A stretch of 35,287 nucleotides of DNA from assembly GCA_949471785.1 (NCBI GenBank), contig CASWRE010000034.1:1-35287 (forward strand), written 5' to 3'. The notes under the pieces were generated by a model that did no database searches, was not told the DNA's origin, and saw nothing but the letters and a program-made list of their open reading frames with translations. Made by a program: the position numbers and the translations under genes. Position 1 is the first letter of the stretch, and every line of letters begins with the position of its first letter. Shown here in pieces: positions 22,004 to 29,982 of the stretch. Source of the DNA: an uncultured Lachnospiraceae bacterium. GTDB lineage: Bacteria; Bacillota; Clostridia; Lachnospirales; Lachnospiraceae.

Positions 22004-23623
22004 ATGAAAAAAAGGCGTAAGAAAAGAGTAAATAAGAAACAAAAGAAAATGCTGCTGCTGCTTTTTCTCGTGGCCGTGGGACTGGCCGTCGGTATTCCGA
22101 CGATTATGCATCTGGCTGTCGGACAGAAAGAGCGTCCGGTTTCCGGCGGGGGAAGTACATCTTCTCAGACGATAGCGGGTCAGTCCGCGGCGGATGACAC
22201 GGTGCGGCAGGTTGTAGAGGCGCAGTCTCCCCAGGAGCCGGAATCCATGGTTCAGTCTGTGGCAGGATTGACGGGAACCATCCGTACCGGTGTGCGGATC
22301 GGCGGCATGGACGTGTCGGGCATGACCGCGGTGGAAGCGGCCGAGGCATTGGAGAGGAAGCTTTTAGAGACGAAAGGATATGTGATTTCTCTGAATTTGG
22401 GTCATGTAGCTTTATCTGTTACCGCGGGGGATCTGGGACTGGAATGGTCAAATTCCGACGTGGTAAAGCAGGCCATGTCCCTGGGACAGAGCGGCAATGT
22501 GATCCAGCGGTATAAAACCCGAAAACAGTTGGATCAGGGGCCGGTGAACCTGCAGCTCTCCTATGACGTGAATGAAGAAAAGGCCCGGGCGTTGATGACG
22601 GGAAGGTGTGCCTCCGCCTGCGATCGCGATCCGGTGGAGCCCACGTTGAAAATGACAGACAGCGGCCTTACGGCGGTGGAAGGCGCACTGGGCTATACGC
22701 TGGATGTGGAACAATCCATAGAGAAAGTGAGAAATTATCTCGGGGATACCTGGCTGGGCGGCGCGGGCAGCTTGGAACTGGTCTACACCACAAAGGAACC
22801 GACCCATAAGATGGAAGAACTGCAGGCGGTTAAGGACGTTATGGGACAGGCCAGCACCGACTATTCTTCTTCCAGTTCGGCCAGAAGAACGAATATTGCC
22901 ACCGCGGCGGAAAAGATCAATGGCGTAGTGCTTTATCCGGGGGATTCGTTTTCTACTCTGGACGCAATTGTGCCTTTTACCGAGGAGAATGGCTATGAGC
23001 TGGCCAATTCTTATGCGAACGGGGAAGTGGTGGAGAGCTTTGGCGGAGGAATCTGCCAGGTATCCACGACCTTATATCTGGCGGTGCTCCGGTCAGAACT
23101 GGAGGTGACCCAGCGATATAACCATTCCATGCTGGTGACTTATGTTAAGCCGTCTATGGATGCGGCCATCGCGGAGAACAGCGGTAAGGATCTCATTTTT
23201 TCCAACAATACGGATCATCCGGTCTATATCTATCTGGCGGCCTGGAATGGTACGCTGAAAGCTGTGATCTATGGCTCGGAGTATCGGGATGCGGACAGGA
23301 AGGTGGAATACGTGAGCGAGACCCTGAGCACGGAAGAGGCCGGGACGAAACTGAAAGCTACCGACGATCCTCTGGGAACGATTAACCGGACGCAGTCGGC
23401 CCATGAGGGCTGTACCGCGGAGCTGTACAAGGTGGTGACGGAGGGCGGCCAGGAGGTGAGCCGGGAGCGGGTGAATTCCAGTACTTATGCCAAGACCGAT
23501 GCAGAGTATGAGATCGGTACATCGGGGAATAATGCAGATATCATTGCCCAGGTGAAAGCGGCCGTTGCTCAGAACGATATTCAGGAGGTGCGCCGGGTAT
23601 TGAGAGCTAACGGTCTGGGATAA
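22004..23623 (+). CDS. VanW/YoaR-like cell-wall-associated protein
   Basis: 539 residues. A very basic N-terminus is followed by one membrane segment (about 16-38), then an extracellular Ser/Gly/Gln-rich linker. Next comes a PG_binding_4-type region (about 90-270) and a VanW domain with the hallmarks LYPGDSFS, ENGYELANSYANGEVVESFGGGICQVSTTLY (shown here in pieces) and RYNHSMLVTYV. The last about 80 residues resemble a G5-like segment. Such proteins bind peptidoglycan in Gram-positives and in some operons accompany glycopeptide resistance; nothing here suggests resistance. The frame extends back to 21887, but the ATG at 22004 is correct because translation from further upstream would pass through the small peptide gene in another frame. 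Confidence 0.85.
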   Translation: MKKRRKKRVNKKQKKMLLLLFLVAVGLAVGIPTIMHLAVGQKERPVSGGGSTSSQTIAGQSAADDTVRQVVEAQSPQEPESMVQSVAGLTGTIRTGVRIGGMDVSGMTAVEAAEALERKLLETKGYVISLNLGHVALSVTAGDLGLEWSNSDVVKQAMSLGQSGNVIQRYKTRKQLDQGPVNLQLSYDVNEEKARALMTGRCASACDRDPVEPTLKMTDSGLTAVEGALGYTLDVEQSIEKVRNYLGDTWLGGAGSLELVYTTKEPTHKMEELQAVKDVMGQASTDYSSSSSARRTNIATAAEKINGVVLYPGDSFSTLDAIVPFTEENGYELANSYANGEVVESFGGGICQVSTTLYLAVLRSELEVTQRYNHSMLVTYVKPSMDAAIAENSGKDLIFSNNTDHPVYIYLAAWNGTLKAVIYGSEYRDADRKVEYVSETLSTEEAGTKLKATDDPLGTINRTQSAHEGCTAELYKVVTEGGQEVSRERVNSSTYAKTDAEYEIGTSGNNADIIAQVKAAVAQNDIQEVRRVLRANGLG

Positions 23624-23643
23624 CGGAAGCGGGAGGAAAGACG

Positions 23644-24630
23644 GTGAAGATAGGAAAGCTGCCGGAGCAGGTACTGGTGCGTTCCGTATTAAGACAGGCA
23701 AAACACAGGCGGGAAGAAGTGCTGGCCGGCCCTGCCGTAGGGGCCGACTGCGCGGCAGTGGCTCTCGGCGATGATGAGATATTTGTATTATCCACCGATC
23801 CGATTACCGGTGCGGTTCAGGATATCGGCAGCCACGGTATCCATATAACCGCAAATGATCTGGCGGCCTCCGGGGCGGAACCGGTGGGCGTGCTGCTCAC
23901 AGCCCTGCTGCCGGAGGATATCGGCGAAGAGCAGATTCGGGAAATTATGAGGGACGCGGAAAATGCCTGCAGGGAATTGAACATGGAAATTCTGGGCGGC
24001 CATACGGAAATCACCAGGACGGTGACCCAGCCGCTATTGTCCGTCACCGGTGTGGGCAAGGTGGCGCGGGAAGAGTTCCTGATTCCCCGGAATATCGCTC
24101 CGGGACAGGATATTGTTGTGACCAAATGGATCGGCCTGGAAGCCACGGCCATACTGGCTAAGGAAAGAGAAGAGGAATTGCTGACCCGGTTTAGCCGGGA
24201 TTTTATCCGCACGGCCCGGTCTTTTGAACGGTATATCTCTGTGGTGGAGGATGCGCGGGCAGCCCGGGGGTATGGGGTCAGCGCCATGCACGATATCACG
24301 GAGGGCGGTATCTTTGGCGCCCTGTGGGAGATGGCGGAGGGCTCCGGTATAGGCCTGGAGGCAGATTTAAAAGCCATTCCCATTCGCCAGGAGACCGTGG
24401 AGATCTGTGAATATTTCGGCCTGAACCCCTATCAGATAATGTCCAGCGGCTCCATGCTGATCGCGGCAAAAGACGGGCCGGGGCTGGTGCGGGCGCTGGC
24501 AGAGAAGCATATTCACGGGACAGTGATAGGCCGGGCAACGGCGGGCCCCGGCCGGATACTCAGGAACGGAGAGGACATCCGTTATCTGGAAAGGCCTCAG
24601 CCGGATGAACTTTATAAAATCATGGGATAA
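23644..24630 (+). CDS. AIR synthase-like protein (HypE/ThiL superfamily)
   Basis: 328 residues with the PurM/HypE fold signature. The N-terminus has GPAVGADCAAVALGDDEIFVLSTDPIT (the ATP-binding aspartates), followed by HIHITANDLAASGAEP-like text (GIHITANDLAASGAEPVGV), GGHTEITRTV and, in the C-terminal half, MHDITEGGIFGALWEMAEGSG. It resembles stand-alone HypE-like proteins of Clostridia rather than true HypE, since no other hyp genes are near and the C-terminal cysteine tail of HypE is missing. GTG start at 23644 with GGGAGG upstream. The TrmL gene begins nine bases after its stop. Confidence 0.82.
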   Translation: MKIGKLPEQVLVRSVLRQAKHRREEVLAGPAVGADCAAVALGDDEIFVLSTDPITGAVQDIGSHGIHITANDLAASGAEPVGVLLTALLPEDIGEEQIREIMRDAENACRELNMEILGGHTEITRTVTQPLLSVTGVGKVAREEFLIPRNIAPGQDIVVTKWIGLEATAILAKEREEELLTRFSRDFIRTARSFERYISVVEDARAARGYGVSAMHDITEGGIFGALWEMAEGSGIGLEADLKAIPIRQETVEICEYFGLNPYQIMSSGSMLIAAKDGPGLVRALAEKHIHGTVIGRATAGPGRILRNGEDIRYLERPQPDELYKIMG

Positions 24631-24638
24631 GGGGAAAA

Positions 24639-25139
24639 ATGGCGAAATTTAATATTGTTCTATTTGAGCCTGAAATTCCGGCCAACACGGGAAATATCGG
24701 GCGTACCTGTGTAGCCACGGGCACACGGCTTCATCTCATTGAGCCTTTGGGGTTTCAGCTTACGGAGAAGCAGCTGAAACGGGCCGGGATGGATTACTGG
24801 AATGACCTGGATGTGACCCGGTACATGGATTTTTCGGATTTTATGGAAAAGCATCCGGGAATCAGGCTGTATATGGCCTCGTCAAAGGCGCCCCGGGCTT
24901 ATACGGATGTGCAGTACGAGAACGGGTGCTATATTATGTTTGGCAAGGAGAGCGGCGGGATTCCCGAAGAGCTTCTTCTGGAACATCAGGCAGATGCGGT
25001 GCGGATACCCATGGCGGGAGACACCCGCTGCCTGAACTTGGGCAATTCTGTGGCGGTGGTGCTCTATGAGGCGCTGAGACAGCATGGTTTTGACGGGCTG
25101 ACGGCCCGCGGACAGCTGACGAAGTATAGATGGAAATAA
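24639..25139 (+). CDS. trmL: tRNA (cytidine(34)-2'-O)-methyltransferase TrmL
   Basis: SPOUT-class enzyme that 2'-O-methylates the wobble base of some leucine tRNAs using SAM. At 166 residues it is family-sized. The trefoil-knot motifs are visible: FEPEIPANTGNIGRTC, MFGKESGGIPEELL and IPMAGDTRCLNLGNSVAVVLYEALRQ. The usual RSLNLSNS reads RCLNLGNS here, a mild variation. It is the last gene of a plus-strand run and is followed by a terminator that overlaps the end of the convergent kinase gene. Confidence 0.92.
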   Translation: MAKFNIVLFEPEIPANTGNIGRTCVATGTRLHLIEPLGFQLTEKQLKRAGMDYWNDLDVTRYMDFSDFMEKHPGIRLYMASSKAPRAYTDVQYENGCYIMFGKESGGIPEELLLEHQADAVRIPMAGDTRCLNLGNSVAVVLYEALRQHGFDGLTARGQLTKYRWK

Positions 25140-25145
25140 GATAGG

Positions 25146-25191
25146 GAAGACGACGGGAGATTTACTCCTCGTCGTCTTCTCTTTCTTTTTT
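25146..25191 (+). terminator. Terminator of the trmL operon overlapping the kinase coding end
   Basis: GAAGACGACG-GGAG pairs with CTCC-T-CGTCGTCTTC around a five-base loop, and TCTTTCTTTTTT follows on the plus strand. The stop codon of the convergent sensor kinase (25162-25164) lies in the loop, and the 3' arm and T-tract encode its acidic/basic tail. On the minus strand no T-run follows. Confidence 0.82.
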
Positions 25192-26595
25192 CGAGCGGGC
25201 CAGCGTGAAGGTGAATTCTGATCCTACGCCCTCAGTACTGACCACGTTGATGTTCTGTCTGTGAGTGGCAATGATTTCTTTGACAATGGAAAGGCCCAGT
25301 CCGGTGCCTTTGCGGTCTTTGCCTCGGGAGGCGTCTATCTTATAGAAACGGTCCCAGATCTTGGGCAGGCTGTCTTTGGGGATTCCGCTGCCCCGATCCC
25401 TGACGGAGATGAATATTTTATCATTTTTCAGGGTGGTCTCAATGGTGATGACGGAATGGTCGTCACTGAATTTGATCGCATTGTCGATCAGATTGTAAAG
25501 CACCTGCTGGATCTTTTCCATATCGGCGGAGACAAATGCCCGTTGGGAGGCCAGAAGCAGCTCAATGGCTATGTGTCTTTGGGTACAGATACCTTCGAAG
25601 GAGGCGGCTGTCTTTTTGATGACCGTGTGCAGGTCGAAGTCCATGATATTCAACATATAGGTTTTCATATCAAAGGTGTTGAGCTGCAGCATGCCCTGGG
25701 TCAGCTTGGTCAGACGGGAGGTTTCAAAGAGGACAGTGTCCAGATACTTGTTTTGCATTTCCGCGGGGATGGTACCGTCCAGGATGGCCTCCACATATCC
25801 CTTAATGGAAGTCAGCGGAGAACGGAAATCATGGGATACATTGGAGATAAAATTCTTCTGGAATGTCTCGGTTTGCTTTAGCTCGCCGGCCATATAGTTC
25901 AGCGTGGTGGCCAGATAGCCCATTTCGTCCTCCGAGTGTACCGGGATCTGATAATCCAGGTTGCCTGCGGCAAATTCTCTTGCGCCGTAGGTGATCTTGT
26001 TTAGCGGCCGATAGACCGTCCTGTAGGAGAGAAAGAGCAGCAGCAGAAAAAGAACCAGTATCATGCCGTAGAGAATCAGTGTAACGGACAGAAGATGTTC
26101 CCGCCCGGCCAAAACGTCGCTCATGGGCTTGTGGATGGTGACATAGCCCCTGGTGGACATACCCAGAGTGATCGGCGCCATGACGCTGACATGCTCACTG
26201 GAAAAATGACCGAAAAATGTACCTGTGGTATAGTAAGAATTGCCCATGGCGGTAGGCGTAAAATCCTCCAGGGCTTCCGTGGTATCCGTGTCCGGTTCAA
26301 CAGCCGTATCCAGAATCACATGGCCTCTGATATCTACGATCAGAATATCATTTCCCTGGACTTCAGCCAGAGTATGGAGGATAAAATAGGTGTTCTCCAT
26401 ATCGTCTCTGGGACGATAATAGCTGATCGTGTCAGAACGGGACAGGGAGATGGCCTCCTCGTACAGTTCGGTACAGACCCTGGACATCTGGTATTTTCCG
26501 AACATCCGGGCGCCGACCGTATTGATCAGGCAGAATCCGGCCAGCGCCAGGAGAATATAGGACAGGATAAATTTAACGGGCAGTGAGAGCTTCAT
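25162..26595 (-). CDS. Sensor histidine kinase
   Basis: 477 residues. Membrane segments at about 8-28 and 168-190 enclose an extracellular domain of about 140 residues. A HAMP linker follows (YRPLNKITYGAREFAAGNLDY), then the H box with His255 in ISNVSHDFRSPL, the N box LYNLIDNAIKF, the G1 box DRGSGIP and the G2 box GTGLGLSIVKE. It phosphorylates the adjacent response regulator; the signal is unknown. Its ATG overlaps the regulator's stop as ATGA, so the pair is co-translated. The acidic C-terminal tail (EREDDEE) is encoded by the terminator arm of the convergent trmL gene. Confidence 0.93.
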   Translation of the reverse strand: MKLSLPVKFILSYILLALAGFCLINTVGARMFGKYQMSRVCTELYEEAISLSRSDTISYYRPRDDMENTYFILHTLAEVQGNDILIVDIRGHVILDTAVEPDTDTTEALEDFTPTAMGNSYYTTGTFFGHFSSEHVSVMAPITLGMSTRGYVTIHKPMSDVLAGREHLLSVTLILYGMILVLFLLLLFLSYRTVYRPLNKITYGAREFAAGNLDYQIPVHSEDEMGYLATTLNYMAGELKQTETFQKNFISNVSHDFRSPLTSIKGYVEAILDGTIPAEMQNKYLDTVLFETSRLTKLTQGMLQLNTFDMKTYMLNIMDFDLHTVIKKTAASFEGICTQRHIAIELLLASQRAFVSADMEKIQQVLYNLIDNAIKFSDDHSVITIETTLKNDKIFISVRDRGSGIPKDSLPKIWDRFYKIDASRGKDRKGTGLGLSIVKEIIATHRQNINVVSTEGVGSEFTFTLARSKKEREDDEE

Positions 26596-27299
26596 CGGTT
26601 TTTAACCTCGAATTTGTAACCGATTCCCCAGACTGTGGCGATGGCCCAGGTATCGTGATCTTTGATTTTTTCCCGCAGCCGTTTGATATGTACGTCCACG
26701 GTGCGGGTGTCGCCGATGTACTCATAGCCCCAGATATGATCCAGAAGCTGTTCGCGTGTGAATACCTGGTTCGGTGAGGAGGCCAGGAAATATAAAAGTT
26801 CCAGCTCTTTCGGCGGCATGTCGATGGTCTTTCCCCGGTAAAGCACGGAATAGTTGGTCTGATTGATGACCAGATCAGGATACTCTACATATTTACCGTT
26901 GTTCTGGCCGGGGGCTTTGGCCGGCTTGAAACGACGCAATACGGCCTTACAGCGCGCCACCAGTTCTTTGGAATCAAAAGGTTTGATCATATAATCGTCA
27001 GCGCCCAGCTCCAGTCCCAGCACCTTGTCAAAAATTTCTCCCTTGGCGGAGAGCATGATGATGGGGACGTCGGAGGTATGGCGGATCTCCCGGCAGACCT
27101 GATAGCCGTCGATGCCCGGCAGCATCAGATCCAGGAGGATCAGGTTGGGCTGCCAGGACTGAAACGCTTTCAGCGCTTCCTCGCCGTCATTGACGATCCG
27201 TGTATCAAAGCACTCTTTCATCAGATACAGGGCAATCAGTTCTGCAATATTGTTGTCGTCATCTACGATCAGTATTTTCTGTTTGGATGTCACGGTCAC
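26592..27299 (-). CDS. OmpR/PhoB-family response regulator
   Basis: 235 residues: receiver domain with acidic pocket DDD at 13-15, phosphoacceptor Asp57 in LILLDLMLPGIDG, and the Lys of IKPFDSKEL. A winged-helix DNA-binding domain follows, with YLLSSPNQVF-like text (FLASSPNQVFTREQLLDHIW) and the closing VDVHIKRLREKI, VWGIGYKF. The start is GTG. Both 27299 and 27293 are GTG codons in frame; the AAAGGGG upstream is better spaced for 27293, so the protein may be two residues shorter. It is transcribed after MutS2 (19-bp gap) and coupled to the kinase. Target genes unknown. Confidence 0.92.
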   Translation of the reverse strand: MTVTSKQKILIVDDDNNIAELIALYLMKECFDTRIVNDGEEALKAFQSWQPNLILLDLMLPGIDGYQVCREIRHTSDVPIIMLSAKGEIFDKVLGLELGADDYMIKPFDSKELVARCKAVLRRFKPAKAPGQNNGKYVEYPDLVINQTNYSVLYRGKTIDMPPKELELLYFLASSPNQVFTREQLLDHIWGYEYIGDTRTVDVHIKRLREKIKDHDTWAIATVWGIGYKFEVKNR

Positions 27300-27317
27300 G
27301 CACCCCTTTCTGAATCA

Positions 27318-29696
27318 TTATTTAAATTCCACAATAGTAACGCCGGCGTCGCCTTCGCCGAAGGCGGCTAGGTGGAAATTGTCCACAGTTTTCAGGCGGC
27401 GCAGATAATTGTGTATGCCTTTGCGGAGGGCTCCCGTACCCTTGCCGTGAACGATACGTACACTGGGCATATGGGCCAGATAAGCGTCGTCCAGGTATTT
27501 GTCCAGCTCGGCGACGGCCTCATCCACGGTTTTCCCCAGCAGATTAATCTCAATCCCCACGGAAGCGGATTTGGTCATTTTGATCTTGCCCTGGCCGGTG
27601 CGGGTCATACCGGGAGTGTTGATCACCGGCTCGTCTATCAGGCGGATATCAGAGATATGCACCTTAGAGCGCATGATACCCATTTGGACGAAGAGAAACC
27701 CCTTGCTGTCGGGCAGGGAACTCACGACGCCTTTCAAATTCAGGCTGACGACTTTTACCATATCGCCCGGACGGAGCTCCTGCTTTTGAGGAGCCTGACC
27801 CAGGGATGCTTTTTTCGAAGGACGGGCCATGCCCTTTTCAGTTTTGTCCATTTTCTTCCGAAGAGCGGAACGCTTTTCTTCCATCTCCCGGACGGAACCG
27901 GTCTCGCGGCCGAATTTTTGGAAATCCTTGATCGTCTGATCCGCATAATCCTTGGCTTCCTGCAGGATCGCGCGCGCTCTCTCATTGGCCTCCTGTAAAA
28001 TGCGATCCTTCTGGCTGTCCAGACGTTCCTGCCGGCTTTCCAGTTTTTTCTTTAGTTCGGCGGCCTCTTTGCGGTAGGCATCCAGCTCCCGCTTTTCATT
28101 CTCCAGAGCCAGGCGGTTTGCTTCCAGCTGAGCGATGACATCCTCAAAAGACTCCGCTTCCTGGCTGAGCTGCTCGCGGGCTTTTGTGATGATATAGTCT
28201 GGCAGCCCCAATTTTCCGGAGATGGCAAAAGCGTTGCTCTTGCCCGGTATGCCTACCAGCAGACGATAGGTGGGGCGCAGAGTCTCCACGTCAAATTCAC
28301 AACTGGCATTTTCTACACCCGGAGTGGCCAGAGCGTAAACTTTCAGCTCACTGTAGTGGGTGGTGGCCATGGTGCGGATACCCCGCTCGTGGAGATGCGA
28401 TAAAATCGCGATGGCCAGGGCGGCGCCCTCGGTGGGATCTGTGCCGGCGCCCAGCTCGTCAAAAAGAACCAGGGAATCCTGATCTGCCTTCTCAATAAAA
28501 GAGACGATATTGGTCATATGGGAGGAGAAGGTGCTCAGGGACTGCTCAATGCTCTGTTCGTCGCCGATGTCTGCGTAAACTTCCCGGAAAACGGACAGTT
28601 CGCTGCGGTCCAGGGCGGGAATGTGGAGCCCGGCCTGGCCCATCAGAGTCAGCAGGCCGACGGTTTTCAGGGAAACGGTCTTCCCCCCGGTGTTGGGACC
28701 GGTGACGATCAGCAGGTCGAAATCAGCCCCCAGAGTAATGTCGATGGGTACTACCCGATGCTTTTCAATAAGTGGATGGCGGGCCTTGCGCAGACGAATG
28801 CGGCCCTCGTCGTTGAATACAGGCTCCGTGGCGTTTTGCCGCATGGCCAGAGAGGCCCGGGCAAAAATAAAATCCAGTTCGGCCATGAGCTGCAGGTTAG
28901 AAAGCAGGGTATCTGTGTGCATGGCGGCTTCGTTGGACAGGCGGGCCAGTATGGCCTCGATTTCTGCCTGTTCTTTAAGCTCCAGCTCCCGCAGTTCATT
29001 ATTCAGGCGAACTACGGCGGCCGGTTCCACGAAGAGGGTGGAACCGGATGAAGACTGGTCGTGGATCATGCCGGGTACCTGTCCCTTGTATTCGGCTTTT
29101 ACCGGTACGCAATAGCGGCCGTTGCGCATGGTGATCACCGCATCCTGCAGATAGGTGCGCAGACCGGAATTCACCAGGGAATTCAACTGGCCGTGTACTT
29201 TATCGTTGGTGTTTTTCATCAGCCGGCGCACATCCTTTAGAGCCGGAGAAGCGTCGTCGCTGATTTCCTCTTCGGAGATAATACAGCGGCGGATCTCCAT
29301 GGCCAGGGGAGTGGTGGGTTCAAGCTGATCAAACAGGCCGTCCAGAGAGTCCGCTTCCGTATCCGCGTTGTCCCGTCGGCCGAAAGCCTTGACACGGGCT
29401 GTATTTTCCAGCAGGCTCTGGATCATCAGAAGCTCCCCGGCGCTCAAAATACTGCCGATTTCCAGTCGCTTCAGGGGGCCGCGGATATCTTTGACGCCGC
29501 CAAAGGATAAATTCCCCTTTTGAAACAGCCGGGACAGGGCGTCGCCAGTCTCGGCCTGGCGAAGTCGGATACCGCTCAGGTCGTCTTCCGGCTTTAATTC
29601 ACGACACCGGGCTTTTCCCAGGCTGGAGGAGGCTTCGGCGGTCAGCAGTTCAATAATTTTATCAAATTCCAAAGTTTGGAGCGATTTTTTCTTCAT
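27318..29696 (-). CDS. mutS2: MutS2 (ribosome-collision/recombination factor) with divergent Smr motif
   Basis: 792 residues, the usual MutS2 length, without the MutS mismatch-recognition domain. Core and clamp helices lead to Walker A GPNTGGKT (333-340), Walker B VLFDELGAGTDPTEG and the switch histidine in TTHYSELK, then a long coiled coil (about 515-620), a KOW-like part and a C-terminal Smr domain (about 712-792). In Bacillus MutS2 acts on stalled, collided ribosomes and can suppress recombination. The Smr hallmark HGKGTG is intact (750-755), but the LDLRG motif reads INLLG (717-721), losing the Asp and Arg tied to nuclease activity. Start ATG at 29696 has GAGG upstream. First gene of the minus-strand run with the two-component pair. 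Confidence 0.94.
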   Translation of the reverse strand: MKKKSLQTLEFDKIIELLTAEASSSLGKARCRELKPEDDLSGIRLRQAETGDALSRLFQKGNLSFGGVKDIRGPLKRLEIGSILSAGELLMIQSLLENTARVKAFGRRDNADTEADSLDGLFDQLEPTTPLAMEIRRCIISEEEISDDASPALKDVRRLMKNTNDKVHGQLNSLVNSGLRTYLQDAVITMRNGRYCVPVKAEYKGQVPGMIHDQSSSGSTLFVEPAAVVRLNNELRELELKEQAEIEAILARLSNEAAMHTDTLLSNLQLMAELDFIFARASLAMRQNATEPVFNDEGRIRLRKARHPLIEKHRVVPIDITLGADFDLLIVTGPNTGGKTVSLKTVGLLTLMGQAGLHIPALDRSELSVFREVYADIGDEQSIEQSLSTFSSHMTNIVSFIEKADQDSLVLFDELGAGTDPTEGAALAIAILSHLHERGIRTMATTHYSELKVYALATPGVENASCEFDVETLRPTYRLLVGIPGKSNAFAISGKLGLPDYIITKAREQLSQEAESFEDVIAQLEANRLALENEKRELDAYRKEAAELKKKLESRQERLDSQKDRILQEANERARAILQEAKDYADQTIKDFQKFGRETGSVREMEEKRSALRKKMDKTEKGMARPSKKASLGQAPQKQELRPGDMVKVVSLNLKGVVSSLPDSKGFLFVQMGIMRSKVHISDIRLIDEPVINTPGMTRTGQGKIKMTKSASVGIEINLLGKTVDEAVAELDKYLDDAYLAHMPSVRIVHGKGTGALRKGIHNYLRRLKTVDNFHLAAFGEGDAGVTIVEFK

Positions 29697-29838
29697 TGGG
29701 TATTCCTCATTGCTTTGTGATTGAGAAGTTGTGCAGAGACGTCGTATGTTGTCTGCATACAGCGGCGTTTCGCATAGCTGTTGTTTTCTATTTTACTCTA
29801 TTCGTGTCAGGTTGAAAAGGTAAATTTCTAAAACAATA

Positions 29839-29903
29839 GTTACTGTTATAGCAGTTCAGCCCGGTACATTGCCGTAAATGCAAAGTACTGATGGAACAGT
29901 AAC
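29839..29903. repeat. Inverted repeat related to the dispersed intergenic palindrome
   Basis: GTTACTGTT (29839-29847) and AACAGTAAC (29895-29903) are exact 9-base inverted arms. Between them AGTTCAGCCCGGTACA matches the copy after the aminopeptidase gene (AGTTCAGCCCGGTCCA) with one change. It lies in the 286-bp gap between mutS2 and the HtrA-like gene, which otherwise should hold the two divergent promoters; I could not fix either confidently. Confidence 0.6.
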
Positions 29904-29982
29904 AAACAATTCACAAATCGTTCATAACTGTTTGCTAAACTATTACATATATCTGCGATGTAATTACAGGAGAAATGGCCGC

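Noticed and set aside
22004..23623. Glycopeptide resistance locus because of the VanW domain
   Set aside because: No vanH/A/X/R/S genes are present; stand-alone VanW-domain proteins are common in Clostridia.
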